DNA of 64,000 bases, taken from the NCBI GenBank assembly GCA_035041965.1, contig JAPYMA010000172.1, forward strand, positions 1 to 64,000, in the 5' to 3' direction. The DNA comes from Anisakis pegreffii (lineage: Eukaryota > Nematoda > Chromadorea > Rhabditida > Anisakidae). Both the position numbers and the translations under genes were made by a program. Each line of letters opens with the position of its first letter. The first letter of the stretch is position 1. The notes below the pieces were generated by a model. That model was not told the origin of the DNA and ran no database searches. It worked only from the letters and a program-made list of their open reading frames with translations. This document shows, piece by piece, positions 50,301 to 62,156 of the stretch.

Positions 50301-53300
50301 TTATCCCGCAGTACAGCCCCATCAATCGAAGCTCCAAAACAGAGTGCGAGTGAGAAGTAGATGAATGATGTTGTTAATTGCGCTGTTATTGTGCCGGTTG
50401 GGATTGATGACTGCGGATTCAATAGATCACCTGAAATTGGGGTAACAATTCAAAAGACATCCCGAAGAGTTGTACTCTCGAATAATTCAATCGCCAGTGT
50501 CATTTATCGATAAATTCTCAAATTCAACAGTACAACTAATGACATTCAGCTGCATACACCTAATTTTGACTACCGCTAACCAAATAAAAATGCTCCGCTC
50601 TCGGTAAAACCTCTGTGCAGTTCAAATTCTTGTTAATGTGAAATCATTTCCATCGATCTGTTTGATCCATAAACAAATTGAATTCTAACCCACTAACACT
50701 GAGCTAAACAATCGTTTAATTCAAAACAAATTTATGTGAAGTATCTTTGTTCTCATCGAAAATACCAAAATTTTGTCTCAAAATGATCACTCAACTATTC
50801 TGTACTATTCAACAACTGCCATCAACAGTTGATGAAATTCCTCAAATTACTCTAATCAGAGAACAAATCAAAACTGACCACTCATATTCGCTCCAGTAAG
50901 AATGCCAGTAACCGCCGGAAAATAAATCGCCAGCAGAACGAAGAACGTTGTTTTCACATCTTGAAATACCTCTGCGCCTTTGTCCGCTGCCCGGCCCTCG
51001 CTATATTCATCTTTACCCATATAATGACTACCGATATTCTCTTAAATATTTTCTGTTCAGCTTTCAATTGCAAATAGAAATATTTTACGTGACATATCAA
51101 GGTCAGTAAGAAATACAATAAATTTCTATCATTCAAATAACATGGGATATCATTTGATATAATGTGTACTTTTTAAAATCAAAATGAAACATAATTTCTG
51201 CTTAGAAATACTTCACATATTTATCGTTAATATCATTATTATCGTCGTTGCTATCGGTAACGTTACCAGCTTTATTACTCTTATTATTATTATTATTATT
51301 ATATGCTATCGTTATTATTATTATCTCGTCATTTGTGATTTTCCATTTCAATGATACAACTGTAACTATTACCAACTTTATCTCATTTTGAACATTCCCT
51401 ACTGCAACGTATTATTATCACTAATATGACTGCTAATCAACTTCAAAAGATTCATAACTATCCTCATAAACATAAAAGAAATGAATTCAAACAGCATCGA
51501 ATCAGAAGAATACAAACCAACTAAAGCACTGCTCATGAAACCAGGAAATCCGTTGACACATCGCAATCGCTCTGTACAAGTTTCGTTCGGACAATACTTC
51601 AGTAACGAAGGACTTCTAAATCAAAAACATTTTCATATTAATGTACTGATTTGATATGAATGTATTAATATGATCACTACAAAGAATGTCATTAACAAAT
51701 TACTTGCTTACTGCTAAACGCACTCTAATATTCCTACATTACTGAATACAATTTGTTGAAGTTCTCTTATTACTGCTCACGAAAACCACAAAATATTACT
51801 AACAATAAGCATAATAATATTACTAACAAAAATATTACTAATTAAGGAAAACAACATCTGAAGAGCATCTAATGAAATTGAAGTGAACTTTCTTAATGGA
51901 AAAATTTTCAACAATACGGTAATCAACTAAAACATTTCAGTGAACTAAAAATAAACATTCTCCAAATCAGCCAAAATGAATAATTAACATTGAAATTAAA
52001 TGAAATTTGCAATTCGAACAAAAGAATTTTATAGCGGAAAGAAAAAAATTCTTACGGATTATGCGGATTGCAGTAATCGCAAATATTGTCAACCGAAGCG
52101 TTCGGCGGAAGGACGATACTCGCTTGTAGAAGATGATCGCCCACCATGCACACCCTCAAATACAGAAATTTAATTCACGCAAGGAAACTAGTTCAATTCA
52201 TAATCGAAAATTTTAAAATTTATTGAATTATTCACAAACGGAAACAAATTATTAATTTCAGATTTTCATTATCTCAGTGACGAGCAAAATTAAGACTGAC
52301 CGTTGTCCACTACTTGGATTAATAGTCTTCTCGATTCCTCCGGCATAACATGCCAAAATTGATAAAATAACACACATTAACGATACCTGAAATTGATAAT
52401 CACTTTAATTAATATATCTAATAAATTACTACTGTTTAATGCGAATATGGTGGAACCAACATGAAATAAGATCCCCACTGTATCGTTCATTAAATCATTC
52501 ATGCAAATCAGCTCAATTGTTGAAAAATATTCGATAAATTTGACTTTTTAAATACAAACAGCTTCAAAAATATAAATGAAGATACTAATCACATTTTGAA
52601 GTACAGAATGAAAGGTATCGTATAAAATCTTAGAAAATGAGAAATAAACTGACCGGTGCAAGCAGTTGAACAAAGCGAACACCCATCGCAACGATGCAAA
52701 ATTCGATAATCAGCAATACCGTTGAATACAACCGTAAATTGTGTGACATCATACCCATTAAACCTATTCAATAGCAAACTTTTTATAACTCTCAAAAACT
52801 GAACATTAATTACTGCTTAACTCTATCCATTTTGAATATTTCCAATCATTACGAAATATTTTTCAACAAATATTCTTATCAAATGAAATCATTGAAGTGA
52901 TAAACTGAAGATTCAGTACGCCTCTCCAACCTGTATCAGATTGCACTCCGCGTCCACCAATTGTGAGATCGGGAAATATGTATATCTAAAATAAAAATAA
53001 ATTTTAAAAAAATGAAAATGCTAATTTTTTTTCAAAAAAATTCCCAATCATTTCGATTAAAATTTGTTACATTTAAAACAATTTTAAAAATCTGATTGTT
53101 TCATTGTTAGAGTAATGTTATATGCGAAAGTCACTCACCAAAAGTATTTCAATACCACCAACAAGGTACATGGAAGTAGCGACCGTATTGGCCAAATAAA
53201 ACAAAATGCCGACCGCAGAACCGAACTCAGCACCCAAATTCCGTGATATCATGAAGTATGCGCCTCCGCTCTTCACTTCACCATTCGTTGCGACAGCCGA

Positions 53301-56300
53301 TAAACTTATACACGTTAGAAATGTCTGAAGTTTATCATTTTCAAATCACTTTTATTATCATCATCATTATCATTAATTCATCGCTTTGGTTCAATTCAAA
53401 ATTCGATTCAACCATGAACCACGTAGCGATTTCGCTCTCAATTTCAAAATATCACTATCATTATCATTATTACTGTTACTATTATTATCATTATTATTGC
53501 TATTATTATTGTTAAAATCACCATCAAAAATGTTTCCATTATCATAATCATTATCACCGATATCCCCACTAACGAATGAATTGAAGATGTAAAAACTAAC
53601 ACACAAACAACAAAGAGCAAGTAATAAGAAAGTATGAGCTATTCCCGCAATGCCCACAACCCAGAACAATCGAATAAACATCGTAACACCAAGTATGTGT
53701 TGTATCGTCGGCAAATATACACCCAACATCACCCCCAATTTATCCTGAAACGCAATTTCAGGTTAACGAATACTCTTACTCGAAACTGAAACGAATCACA
53801 TAAAATGGTCGTGTTCCCTTCGGTGAAACGGTCGCGTGAATAAGCAACAAATTATGATTTCACTTGTGTAAAAATTGTTAAGAATAAAGTGAAATTTTGA
53901 AAAGATATTAAAAGATGCAAAATAACCTTTGATTTCTTACTCTCGGCTCGTTCCCGCAGACCAGGTGCGATAAAACCTTTCAGGAAAGTACTCACTAGTG
54001 GTACTTCCTCGAATAATGCCAGATTATTCCCTTCGGTGTTCACTTTCAAATTCGTTGATGACCACGAACTCAGTGGTGTTTTCGGTTGTTCATTACCTGA
54101 ATTGCTCGCTTTTTCAGTCATACATTCATCATGTTTTATTAGCAGACTGATTCATCTGATAAGAAATGAAAATATCATTGCCCAAAATAATGGGATTTAT
54201 TACACTTAGCGATTCGCTTTATCTGTTCTTTCAAACATTCCTTGTGATATCATCAAATAATATGTATTCGAAAATAAATTCCTCAATGCATAATGAAGTT
54301 ATTCCTTGCGATATCATCAAATGATACGAGTTCAAAAACAAATTCTTCAATGCATAACGAAGTAGTTATCCCTGGTGATATTATCTAATGATATGTATTC
54401 GAAAACAAATTTCTCAATGCATAATTGTCATGCGAAGTTATCTCATAATGAATTATCTCATATTGATAATTATCTCATAAGTTATCCCACATTCATGAAA
54501 GCCATAAAGCTTTCAGGAATACAAATTGAAATTATTCTACAGCTTAATGACCAGCATTAATTTCATTTATAGTGAACAAATGAAAATCGAATCGAATCAA
54601 GCGATACACAGAATCAACGAACTCAGTGGTGTTGATGCTTTGATTAAGGCATCAGTTTCGCGTTCACCATTCGATGGTGTGTTATCGTTTGCCGTGTTCG
54701 GCACCGCAATTGTCTCCTCATTCGCCGATGTCTTCGAGCGAGTCGACGATATCCCTTCGGTACTCGTGCCATCGATAAACTGAATTTTCGCTTGTTTACA
54801 CGACGCTCAAAATGATCCAATAAATGAGATCTGCAGCGAACACATCGCTGCCAGTCTTGACGTCAACATCAAATGCATATTCAAGTGAAAGCTTGTCGGT
54901 CTGAAGGAATCACCCGCATTCAGTTGTTTCACCTTTATAAGCATATAATGAGTTTGAAATTGAGATCAGCCTATGCTTATTGACGGAATTTTGAGAATTC
55001 CAAAGAATTTAAGAATCCAAATAGCATTCCAAAAAAAATTTTCATTTTCACAAATTCTTTGAGAATTCGAGACTATTTTGTGGGAAAAAACCTCAAAGCG
55101 AAATTTTTAGAATCTATAGCGAAATTACCATTTTCCTATTTGGCATTCCAATTTCTCGGAAATCTGATCACAACGCAATGAGCAATTATTATTCTGAAGT
55201 CAAAATGCAGAATTTCTTCAATATTCTGTTGCATTTATTGATTTTTCGTTCGTTATGATTACAAATAAAACTATTGAAAATTTTTGATGAGCTTTTGAAT
55301 TTTGTTTGTTCGACTTCGAAATTCATTACAACCACACTTTTTCACAAGCAAAAAATTCCAATAAAAATATCGCATCTGTATGCTTAATGCTGTTTGTGAA
55401 GCGTAACGACGAAATGTGCTGCGCTGTGCTAGGAGATGCGCCGTTTGAATGTAATCTCTTACGATAATTGTATTGTGCACATGCCACGATACAACCATCC
55501 AAATGCATTAGATTCGATCAACAAAATGAGAAAACTCAACGCAAAAAGAACGAAATTCGGAAGATGTTTGTTGAATCTGTCCAAAAAAACAAAAAAATTC
55601 GAGATAAACAACGAAAAAATTTGCTTGAAAATGTAACTGAACTAAATAGATATTCTGAGCAGAGCCATAAATAACTTTCGTTGTGTATATATGCTATTTT
55701 AGATGAACAGTTTGGGAGTATAATTCCAGATGATTGCATTTGTTGCAGTCTGAGGTTTGTGTATTAGTTAGATGACTGGATTGAATGTGCGGAAGGGTGA
55801 TTGAATAATTATTTCAGTTCTCTTTTGCAATGAAATGCGAAAGAAACGGAGATATGAAGAAAGTTTGAAAAAGGCTAGAACAGAAGGAAGTCACATGCGA
55901 TCGTGTTTATTGCGAGAACAAAATCTGCTCTGGCTATAGTGAATATCTGATAATAAAAGTTGAAAAAATAACGATAAGAATATATTTCTACGTTTCTGAA
56001 GCGGCGGAATCGAATTGCTTTTTCAAATTTCTCCTATGATTTCCCCATCGAATTCCAATTTCAAATTTGCCCAAATTCTCTTCCCCATGTTTATTCAATA
56101 ACTCAAATTCGTATTCCCATCGCATTCGCATATAACAATCATGACCACAGACACATTTTCTTAGTAAGAACATGGTGCTACTCATTACCTAGCTAATAAT
56201 TTCGGAATTATAAATCGAGGCAGCTGTTTATTGCATAAAAATAAGACGAGCAATTTATAATCATGCTGTTCATGCGTGTAATCAGGTCACATAAGGATCA

Positions 56301-57286
56301 CTACTCAAAGGAAGATCAAAAATCGACGATCGAATATCTGGAATTTTGTTTCCTTATCAACACCTTATCAAAATCTGATAAACGTAATTATTATTATCAC
56401 TCTCAAATATCATTGGCATCTAAATAATGAACGTTTGAAACCAATTTTCATCTCCAATAAAGTACATATATTCATCACGTGACTCAGCTGCGAGATAAGT
56501 GAAACGCCTAATTCCACGGAACGGGTATCATGAAGTGAGGCAAATTATTGAATTTTCTTCGCAATGAACCAACGAAAATAAGCTTTGTTAATTGGTTGTC
56601 TGCAATGCAGTAATCCCCTAATAATATCCAAAACCCCAAAAGATCCTTTCCATTTTTCTTGCCACACTCTACGCACCATTATTCAAATTGATTTTATACA
56701 ATTCAGTCTACATTGATGGATTTTGCATCGACTTAGAATACGCTAAACAAATCGATAAATACTGCCCTTACTCCAGACACAATTTTTACTACCACTGAAA
56801 AATTTCCACTAGAAAACAGGACAAGACTATTTAGGAATAATGAATCGCATCATTATTCGGTGATAACTAATGATGATCAATATTAATCATAACATTGACA
56901 ACGCTAGTGATAAAGAATGACAGCAGTGGTAACTATATCAATGATAGTGATGAATAAATAACAGTAACAATTAAGCCGACAAGGAAAGAACCCAACAAAA
57001 TAATAAAAATGATAGTAATAATAAAAGTGATATAATAAATAAGAATAAAAATGAAAAACGAATATATGACAATAATGAAGTGATGAATAATAATGCTGAC
57101 CGTTTCAGGAATAGATTCCATCTTTGAATCGTTATTGGTTCGGTCTGACGAGGCTTCTCGAGGTGTTGTTGAATTCATCTGCAACTGTTTCGGTAACTCG
57201 GTGACGGGTGTTACGACGAAATGACTCATCGCAATCGACGCCGACGGCTGTTTATCGAGACTATTCGCACTTAAATTCCCGTTCAT
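43026..57286 (-). CDS. K-Cl cotransporter (SLC12A, KCC branch), 28 exons
   Basis: Electroneutral K+/Cl- symporter of the plasma membrane, which exports chloride and lowers cell volume (family knowledge). I traced 28 exons, every junction in phase, giving 1,164 codons; vertebrate KCCs have about 1,085-1,150. Order: cytosolic N-tail (1-171), 12-helix transport core (about 172-660) with the large cysteine-rich, glycosylated loop typical of KCCs, and a long cytosolic C-terminal domain. The KCC rather than NKCC assignment rests on the TM1 block GVMLGVYLP, the loop between TM5 and TM6, the block [13 protein letters not shown], and the C-terminus ending [13 protein letters not shown]. The ATG at 57286 is supported by an in-frame TGA two codons upstream. 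Exons are listed in the sub-entries. Nematode-like wording of the core suggests a kcc-1/2/3-type gene. Confidence 0.95.
44670..44735 (-). repeat. Dispersed repeat B, inverted partial copy (KCC intron 22)
   Basis: The plus strand reads ctggattggccagactatca, then gtaacgttgctggccacaat and gctcgcgtttccgt, which is the reverse complement of the right half of repeat B. Immediately to the left, atcaaatctggatttgatgt forms a small local inverted repeat that is absent from the other copies. Confidence 0.75.
45452..45650. mobile_element. hAT-type MITE with 8-bp target duplication in KCC intron 20
   Basis: 199 bp, clearly less AT-rich than its surroundings. The left end reads caggggtccccattg and the right end, read inward on the minus strand, cagtggtacgtccccac; CAG-GGTCCCC ends are typical of hAT transposons (family knowledge). 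It is flanked by gcctagtg on the left (45444-45451) and gcctaatg on the right (45651-45658), an 8-bp target duplication with one mismatch, the hAT hallmark. The 77-codon minus-strand frame here is the element itself, not a gene. Too short for a transposase. Confidence 0.85.
47506..53744 (-). CDS. KCC exons 4-15: transmembrane transport core
   Basis: Exons 53601-53744, 53139-53324, 52931-52985, 52654-52763, 52301-52386, 52056-52154, 51518-51615, 50879-51040, 50301-50430, 48464-48582, 48031-48127, 47506-47682. TM1 begins in exon 4 ([14 protein letters not shown]). Exon 5 holds [10 protein letters not shown] and [12 protein letters not shown], including the Tyr equivalent to the K+-ligating Tyr of KCC1. 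Exons 9-11 encode the extracellular loop with VCMVGD, CDYC, YC, TC and RC cysteines and NAS and NET glycosylation sequons. Exon 12 has [10 protein letters not shown] and [10 protein letters not shown]; exon 13 [12 protein letters not shown]; exon 14 GAPRLLQ-like [15 protein letters not shown]; exon 15 [11 protein letters not shown]. Intron 12 is 1.7 kb and holds a perfect palindrome. Confidence 0.95.
49744..49789. repeat. Perfect 21-bp inverted repeat, 4-nt loop (KCC intron 12)
   Basis: The arm attaattgagatatcattct-a (49744-49764) is followed by aaaa and then its exact reverse complement (49769-49789). A perfect stem of 21 pairs in intronic DNA could form a cruciform or, in the transcript, a strong hairpin. 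No mature small-RNA evidence can be read from the sequence. Confidence 0.9.
53927..57286 (-). CDS. KCC exons 1-3: cytosolic N-tail
   Basis: Exons 57101-57286, 54623-54779, 53927-54096. Exon 1 encodes SHFVVTPV, like the PHFTVVPV start of vertebrate KCC2. Exon 2 is Ser/Thr/Asn-rich without similarity. Exon 3 carries [11 protein letters not shown], the conserved segment before TM1. Exon 3 could instead begin at an ATG at 54121 that reads in frame through the proposed acceptor (54097-54098), giving an alternative N-terminus without exons 1-2. The last 17 bases around the exon 2 donor are repeated exactly inside exon 3. Intron 1 is the longest of the gene (2.3 kb), and intron 2 holds a minisatellite. 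Confidence 0.75.
54240..54441. repeat. Three-unit minisatellite in KCC intron 2
   Basis: Three tandem units of about 64-71 bp, starting near 54240, 54304 and 54371. Each has the order ccttgNgatatcatc, then tatgtattcgaaaa (variant in unit 2), then tctcaatgcataa and gaagttatc. Units differ from each other by roughly 10-20 percent. It sits just upstream of exon 3 and of the alternative ATG at 54121. Confidence 0.9.
54780..57100. other. KCC intron 1 with a coding-like frame and half of repeat C
   Basis: The 2.3-kb first intron of the KCC gene. It contains a minus-strand frame at 55988-56185 with several cysteines (RKCVCGHDC) and charged residues, ending in a stop, and overlapping short frames on both strands near 55.4-55.7 kb. 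None can be tied to a family or to KCC exons. The left member of direct-repeat pair C lies at 56300-56464. The rest is ordinary AT-rich intron. Confidence 0.5.
56300..56464 (+). repeat. Direct rep. C, copy 1
   Basis: About 165 bp matching 59576-59739 in the same orientation. Shared blocks include gatcaaaaatcgacgatcga, ccttatcaacaccttatcaa and tttcatctccaataaag. Differences are scattered substitutions. Lies in KCC intron 1, with the partner outside the gene. Confidence 0.88.
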
Positions 57287-59109
57287 GCTTCACGATCGGT
57301 CCTCTAATCACACCATTCACAATATCTGAAATATTTCATCATCTTGCATTCGGCCGGCCATTTCAAACGCTAAAAAACATTGCGTTTGCGTCAATTGCAA
57401 ATTAACATCGACAGCATGTGAATAAAAAGAAATTTCAAATCATAAACAATCATATAAAAAGAAATCTGAATATGAAAAGAAATCACTAAAGCCGAACAGA
57501 CCAATACTAATATTATCACAATTATAAATATTCAATATTGCATTCCAAATCGGATATTCAATTCAACCACGATGAATTTCATATCAGCAGCTTTTTACGG
57601 TCGTTCTCAACACACCGAAAAAAAGATTGAGAAAGGAATCAGAAAACGTATTCGGTGTTCTCAAAACCAATTTGTGCATAAAACCAAAAGTAATTGAAAG
57701 CCAGATACGTATCAGATTTATGATCGCTTCAGAACGCTTCTGAATGAGAGGCGTTAAAAATAATAAGATACAAGTTCACATCTAGAAGAATAATTCATAC
57801 TGAAATAACTTGCAGAACATCGGCATTATGTTATGCATCAGAACAAGACCATAACAGTGATATGCCCAAACAATAGTTTTTTAGGTAACATGAAAGATTA
57901 ATTGATATGACATTCAACAATATATGTAAAGCCCATTAAATGGTTCTCATACGATGAAGAAATTCCCGGAAGAAATATATCCACAATTGCATTTAGGGAA
58001 ACGAGTCAACGGATTCCTTGTGAGCAAATGAACAAGGAAATCGAACATATCAAGGAATCAGAAATAGGAATGCAGGGAAGCGGAATCAAGCAAAATACTT
58101 TAATATTCATCAATTTATACTCACGCAATGGTCATTCTTCCTCCTTCAGTACTCAATCAAATGCATGAATCGAATCACAGAATCGTGAGCAATTCGATGC
58201 ACTTAACATAATAATGGATTTGTTGACGACTCTCAATGTATAATGATAACAAAGTGCTACTTATATCGTACAACAAAGTAATACTTATATGGGTCCTAAG
58301 GAGCCCAACTCGAACACAATCGCCAGTCACGACAACCTAAAAAAAAAACCCTCAAAATGATATTGAGACCTACTGCTCATTACTTCACACTACGCCTGTC
58401 AATCGAAACAATCGAAATGAACATTTCAGTCTCGTATACCACCAAATCACTGTCAAATGTAATCCGTATGTGGTGTCAAATATAACGCTCTGAGTAAATT
58501 TATTTTGCGAACAATGCAGAAAAAAAACGAATCCCGCCCATCATGACGAATAGGAAACAAATCATACGAGAAGCATTACATCGAATGTTCATCATAATGA
58601 CGGTGTACATCATGTTCATCGTGTTGTTTTAAAGAAATACGTATGGAAGTACATATGTGGGATATTGTGATAACGTTATCAGAACGATAACAGAGTAGCT
58701 GCTTTATTGATAATGATAACACTGATAAGAGTGAAGTGCACTACAACACCTTTAAAATAATATCAACAATTTAATCCGGTATGACTCATGCTTTAAGCGT
58801 AGTAATACATTATGCTTTAACGCATAACAATTTCAACAATTCACAGTAAAGGAACTATAATACGAAGAACCAATAAACTTCCAGCGCAATACACGAAAAT
58901 AAAGCATGAACTGCATATGCATTAAACTCAATAGAATGTCTTAGACCACAAGTACAGGTATACCTTAGGTCATGTTATTTCGACTCAACTCGTTCTCGAT
59001 TGTACGACGTTCTTCAAAAAACATACATTAGTAAATTTAGATTACTCTTCTCTGTACTATATTAAAATAAAATTTATTTGGTTGTAAGCTTAAAATAGAT
59101 TCTAATTTA

Positions 59110-59205
59110 ACCACGCATGGGGTCAGAACTAATTTCCCGATCTCCCCCCTTCCCATTACCCTTTGACACCTCCCAAAATGGGTTATTTCCACCTTTGGGG
59201 ACCAC
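59110..59205 (-). mobile_element. Partial copy of the hAT-type MITE
   Basis: Read on the minus strand it begins ggtggtccccaaaggtgg and continues with gggtaatggg and atcgggaaattagttctgac, matching the first half of the element at 45.45 kb with about a quarter of positions changed. The other end is not found, so it is truncated or the boundary is beyond recognition. The overlapping minus-strand open frame is not a gene. Confidence 0.75.
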
Positions 59206-59575
59206 CGGTCTATAGATCCATCAATTCTCAACAACAAAAACAACAACGGTAATAATCTTAAACATCGCTGATGAAAATATTGAAAATACTGTAAAATAAT
59301 AATTTCCAGCAATCATACACAATAAGGAAAATGTCATTTGCAATTAATCCAACGTATCTCCTTGTTGACATGAAAAAACCGCAAAGAAAATTCCTATTCG
59401 GTTTGGATATAAATCACCACTGCAATCTCAAATCTTAAAATATCCTTTTGGAATTACAAATTTTTCTAGACATTCACACAATCTGAAGTATTAATGATAG
59501 AGCACTGGAGATTACTGACCATGGCCTCGTATTCATTAAAATAGCGATTAACAAAAATGAAACTAGAAGATTACT

Positions 59576-59739
59576 ACTACTCAAAGCAAGATCAAAAATC
59601 GACGATCGAAAATCTAAAATTTTGTATCCTTATCAACACCTTATCAAAATCCGATAAGCCTAATAACTATTATCATCTCAAATATCACTGGCATCTAAAT
59701 CATGAACATTTGAAAGCAATTTTCATCTCCAATAAAGCT
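59576..59739 (+). repeat. Direct rep. C, copy 2
   Basis: Partner of 56300-56464. An 82-codon plus-strand frame at 59557-59805 covers it, but the matching frame in copy 1 is interrupted, so I do not call a gene. Confidence 0.88.
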
Positions 59740-60625
59740 AAATCATGCAACGTATTCCACGTACGCTCTCAAAAACAATTCGACATTTCAAAAAATGATG
59801 ACTGAATTTGATATTTGAAAAAATGATTTAAAATCTTAAATACATTTCAAAGAGGATTTTCGGGAAAGCGAAATAAGCATTAAAAATCAATAGAATTTCA
59901 ACATTTTCAAAAGCTTTAAGAAAACCCTAAATTCCCTATTATACGTTAAAACGCCAAGAAAACTTTACGATATCGTAAAACAATATTTTCTGCAGCGATT
60001 TTCGACAAACTACGATTATCAAAAGCAATTCGCCGAGCAACAAACAGCAATAACATGAAGTAAGTAAATGCTCAATAGAACGAAACGAAGTGTTTCGCGA
60101 TTCGAATATTCAATCGTCAAACTTCAACAAACAATCATATAAAGACCATCTCACTGCTCAATACGAAAGAAATTGTACGAGTACGTGAGCAAATAAAATG
60201 AAACTTGAGATGAAGCTGTCACAAAATATAAAAAAAGACAACTCATAAATGAATCATTTCACTCAAAATAGCATTGAAAATTTCTAAAAATCTGACATGA
60301 ATGAATAAGTTAAAATGCTGAGAAAAGTTTTTTCAAGAAATTCAAATGCCAAAGTATTGTTAAGAAAACGTTGCGATGGATACCGGAAAGGCAGATTTTT
60401 ATTTGCAAATATACTAACTTTTGATTCATCAACTAATTTATTGTCGCTCGATAAACGTTCGTTTTCAGGAGTGGATTCGAAAAATGAATCAAAATTGAGA
60501 AATGCGATGATGAGTCACGTTCGATCAGAAAATGAATCATATTCTCACATTACCTACTGTCACCAATGCTGCTGAGGCAGTGACAAATAGACACGGTGAC
60601 GCAAGCACGAGGGAAACTGACGGAT

Positions 60626-60680
60626 CAATTTTCCTTCCGCAATATGGATGACTCTCACTCGTATTGCGGAAGAAAAGTTG
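60626..60680. repeat. Imperfect 19-bp hairpin
   Basis: The left arm caattttccttccgcaata is complementary, with one or two mismatches, to the right arm tattgcggaagaaaagttg ending at 60680, around a ~16-nt loop. It may be the remnant of a foldback element. Confidence 0.7.
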
Positions 60681-60809
60681 ATGGTGTACTGGAGTTTAAG
60701 TACTGGAAGTACAATATCTAATAGAAACTAGTTTTAAATGAGATATAACCGATTGAAGTGATTTCCGCCGGATAATGCAACTGCACGATGAATTAATTCC
60801 CTTTTTGTT

Positions 60810-60987
60810 CCGCAACATTATAAGTGACAAATTTTTCGCAATTTTCCAGCACGAAGAACACTTAATTCATCGATAATGTCGTTCTCATAGTGCATATAAA
60901 ATCAACATTTCAAATTTTATATTCAAACGTTTTAAGAGGAATTCGAAATATTAATCGATGAACGTGAGCCCTAATGTTTGCACTCTT
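60810..60987 (+). repeat. Direct rep. D, copy 1
   Basis: About 177 bp repeated at 62157-62335 in the same orientation. Both start ccgcaacattataa, share cgacaaatttttcgcaa-like and tagtgcatataaaatcaaca blocks, and end cgtgagccctaatgttt. No coding frame is conserved between copies. Confidence 0.9.
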
Positions 60988-61436
60988 TAAATCTCTCGAT
61001 CACAAGCGATCATCTCAGAAAGACTCTTAAAACCGAAACACGAAACAAGTACCACAATACAGACAGTGATAATTGCACGTCGTACAACTCAATTATAACT
61101 TACAAAACATCGCGAATTGTTAAAATTCCAATGAATTCGATACATCAAAAGAGCAATTTTGTATTCTGTCAGTAGTAACAACGTCATAAACTCGCACAGT
61201 ATATTCATTCGTATTATATATTCGAGACATTATGTTATTAAAATATAATGCAAAAGTCTTCGATATCGTAGAATTCAGATAACGCTGGGACTTTTTGTTC
61301 TAAATTACAGCATTCATAATTCATACGATAGATGCTCCATGACGAATTACTATATCATTTTCAGAACGCGAATGCCACGTCTTAACAGTGATTACATAGT
61401 GGATTATTTAATGGGATTTTTCCGACGTTCATTTTG

Positions 61437-61438
<2 letters not shown>

Positions 61439-61517
<79 letters not shown>
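61439..61517. repeat. (TA)n microsatellite
   Basis: Uninterrupted TA dinucleotides for 79 nt (about 39 units). Such tracts are highly length-variable and prone to assembly error. The open Tyr/Ile frame through it is an artefact. Confidence 0.98.
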
Positions 61518-61519
<2 letters not shown>

Positions 61520-62156
61520 TGAAAGTGCCATGTTATTCATGAAGGCATTGGAGAGCTTTGAGCTAAACCAAAACCATGAACAAATTTCAAAATTAATGCT
61601 TATTTATGGTATACTTTCACGATTTATAAAAATTCAAATTTAAGTTTGAAGGAACTTTACATATAAAATCAAAACCTATTGTCTAAAACTTAAGTTTTTG
61701 CGACATTTACCAGAAAAAGTTACATTCTTATCTTAAAGACTATGCAAACAAGCAGAAGAAGCAATAGAAAATATTATTGCAATAGCACTATTGAAGGACT
61801 ACAAAAAGAACAAATAATGCGGTCCAAAAACAACATGCATAAGTCAATAATGCATCAAACAAACCAAAACACTCGTATGACAAATGAAACGACAAAATGA
61901 AAAATGTACCAGGAAAGGCGCTCTATCAACTCGACTACGAGAAGTCGAAAAACGAAACGCCTTTCGAATCAAACCACAAAAACGCATAGGTTGGATGAAA
62001 TAGGATATATCTCGGATAAATGGCAAAAGTTGTTGAAATCAGGATGATCATCTGATTCAAAAATGGCCAACGCAACAGAACAAATACCGATGAGCAATAC
62101 AGCCAAACGGAATTCACGCGATTACGAGTGAAAATGTAAGGAGAAAAATCCAAAAT

